Of a stretch of DNA of 6,969 bases, positions 6,343 through 6,969 are shown in pieces; position 1 is the stretch's first letter, and each line of letters begins with the position of its first letter. This DNA is from an uncultured Holosporaceae bacterium (GTDB taxonomy: Bacteria > Pseudomonadota > Alphaproteobacteria > CAISOG01), in contig CAISOG010000162.1 in assembly GCA_903887035.1 (NCBI GenBank), positions 1 to 6,969 of the forward strand, given 5' to 3'. The translations under genes and the position numbers were made by a program. The notes below the pieces were generated by a model. It was not told the origin of the DNA. It saw nothing but the letters and a program-made list of their open reading frames with translations, and made no database searches.

Positions 6343-6654
6343 ATGGTCAGAACACACAGGCTAAATGCCACTTGGGCTCTATGGATTGGAATGATTGCAA
6401 TGGTTATCGGAATGGCGGGCACGCGCCCCGCTTTGGCCGAAGACCTGGCCAAAGATTTGGCCAAAGATTTGGATCGCTGCCACGGTCAAAGCCATTGGCT
6501 TGGCCGCCCTGTTGATGAAGCCCGCCTGCAAAAAGTCACCAAAGCCTATCGCATTTTGGGCATCAACGATGTCGCCACCCAGGATTTTAACCCCGACCGC
6601 CTGAATGTGGTGGTTGATAGCAAGGGGGTTATCGTGCGGATGTATTGCGGCTGA
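6343..6654 (+). CDS. Small exported protein, I78-type peptidase inhibitor family
   Basis: The 103-residue protein begins with a signal peptide (1-32, hydrophobic core about 11-26, cut after ALA). The mature part resembles the I78 peptidase-inhibitor family (elastase-inhibitor type). It has an early Cys (Cys46) in a short C-x(6)-LGRPV segment, then YRILG (69-73), DFNPDRLNVVVDSKGVI (81-97) and a terminal RMYCG with Cys102. Cys46 and Cys102 probably form a disulfide. Between the signal peptide and the domain lies a charged DLAK DLAK DL repeat (34-43), coded by a 12-nt duplication at 6442-6471. The target protease, if any, is unknown; many bacterial members have no tested activity. The gene starts 6 nt after the pstB stop. 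A G-rich run (AGGGGG, 6335-6340) lies only 2 nt before the ATG, closer than usual, so translation may be coupled to pstB. It likely shares the pst transcript. Confidence 0.8.
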   Translation: MVRTHRLNATWALWIGMIAMVIGMAGTRPALAEDLAKDLAKDLDRCHGQSHWLGRPVDEARLQKVTKAYRILGINDVATQDFNPDRLNVVVDSKGVIVRMYCG

Positions 6655-6660
6655 ACCCCC

Positions 6661-6693
6661 GCCTTACCCCGTCACGGCCTAGGCGCGTTTTTT
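6661..6693 (+). terminator. Possible Rho-independent terminator of the pst operon
   Basis: Seven nt after the stop of the I78-type gene an imperfect hairpin can form: GCCT (6661-6664) with AGGC (6681-6684), and an inner CCG-TCA-CGG (6669-6677), with a bulge and an internal loop between. GCG and then six T (6688-6693) follow. It overlaps the 3' end of accD on the other strand. The stem is imperfect, so this is tentative. Confidence 0.3.
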
Positions 6694-6969
6694 CATTTGG
6701 GGGCTGTTGGGCAACATAATCAGTTGCAACACGGTGGTCAGGCGGGCACGCAAATCCTTGCGATGCACCACCATATCGACCATCCCATGCTCCAACAAAT
6801 ACTCCGACCGCTGGAACCCTTCGGGCAGTTTTTCCCGAATCGTCTCCTCAATCACCCTGGGACCCGCAAAACAAATCAGGGCGTTCGGCTCAGCAATCGT
6901 GACATCGCCCAACATGGCAAAGCTGGCGCTGACCCCCCCCGTGGTTGGGTCGGTCAAAATAACGATAAG
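6679..6969 (-). CDS. accD: Acetyl-CoA carboxylase carboxyltransferase subunit beta, C-terminal part
   Basis: AccD, with AccA, moves the carboxyl group from carboxybiotin to acetyl-CoA to make malonyl-CoA, the first committed step of fatty acid synthesis in the cytoplasm. The frame is open from the window edge to the stop at 6681-6679 and gives the last 96 residues. LTDPTTGGVSASFAMLGD, IAEPNALICFAGPRVIEETI and LPEGFQRSEYLLEHGMVDMV are near-identical in type to E. coli AccD. The C-terminus ends in a short basic tail (QMKKRA). The N-terminal zinc-ribbon part lies outside the window. The gene converges on the pst operon with a 24-nt gap. folC, a frequent downstream neighbour of accD in alphaproteobacteria, is not here. 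Confidence 0.97.
   Translation of the reverse strand, partial: LIVILTDPTTGGVSASFAMLGDVTIAEPNALICFAGPRVIEETIREKLPEGFQRSEYLLEHGMVDMVVHRKDLRARLTTVLQLIMLPNSPQMKKRA

Noticed and set aside
5830..6357. Open frame of 175 codons on the minus strand within pstB
   Set aside because: It lies opposite the Walker and signature motifs of PstB, and its Gln/Gly-rich product has no recognisable domain.
6883..6957. A separate gene starting at a TTG at 6957
   Set aside because: The frame continues upstream to the window edge with AccD-type residues, so this is the inside of accD, not a start.

Overview
The window looks like part of an alphaproteobacterial chromosome, possibly Rhodospirillales-like. The evidence is protein-level: a PstA with a large N-terminal periplasmic insert, a PstS of the long alphaproteobacterial type, a ribosomal protein S16 with a long Ala/Glu-rich tail, and an AccD C-terminus. 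The genus cannot be named from the sequence alone. The pst genes look clearly GC-rich (about 60% or more in the lines I counted), while the Fic gene at the left edge is nearer 50%.

Layout. (1) Minus strand, left edge to 1027: a Fic-domain protein with an N-terminal inhibitory motif. The visible part is intact and the gene runs off the window. (2) 1028-1297: a non-coding gap with a 17-bp direct repeat. (3) Minus strand 1298-1831: rpsP (S16). Fic, not rimM/trmD/rplS, lies downstream of it. (4) 1832-2001: a divergent control region between rpsP and pstS, with two inverted repeats and a single perfect Pho half-site. (5) Plus strand 2002-6336: pstS-pstC-pstA-pstB, a complete high-affinity phosphate ABC transporter. 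(6) Plus strand 6343-6654: a small exported protein of the I78 peptidase-inhibitor type, 6 nt after pstB. (7) Minus strand 6679 to the right edge: the C-terminal end of accD, converging on the pst operon.

How it works together. PstS captures phosphate in the periplasm, PstC and PstA form the membrane channel, and PstB hydrolyses ATP to drive import. The operon is tightly packed and probably one transcript. phoU and phoB, often found after pstB, are absent here; the place is taken by the I78-like gene. rpsP (translation) and accD (fatty acid synthesis) are housekeeping neighbours with no functional link to phosphate uptake that can be seen.

I see no wholly new multi-gene system. The points most worth a second look are the Lys/Gln pair in PstC where relatives carry Arg/Glu, the I78 gene coupled to the pst operon, the unusual insert of PstA, short in-frame duplications in three exported proteins, and the long S16 tail.
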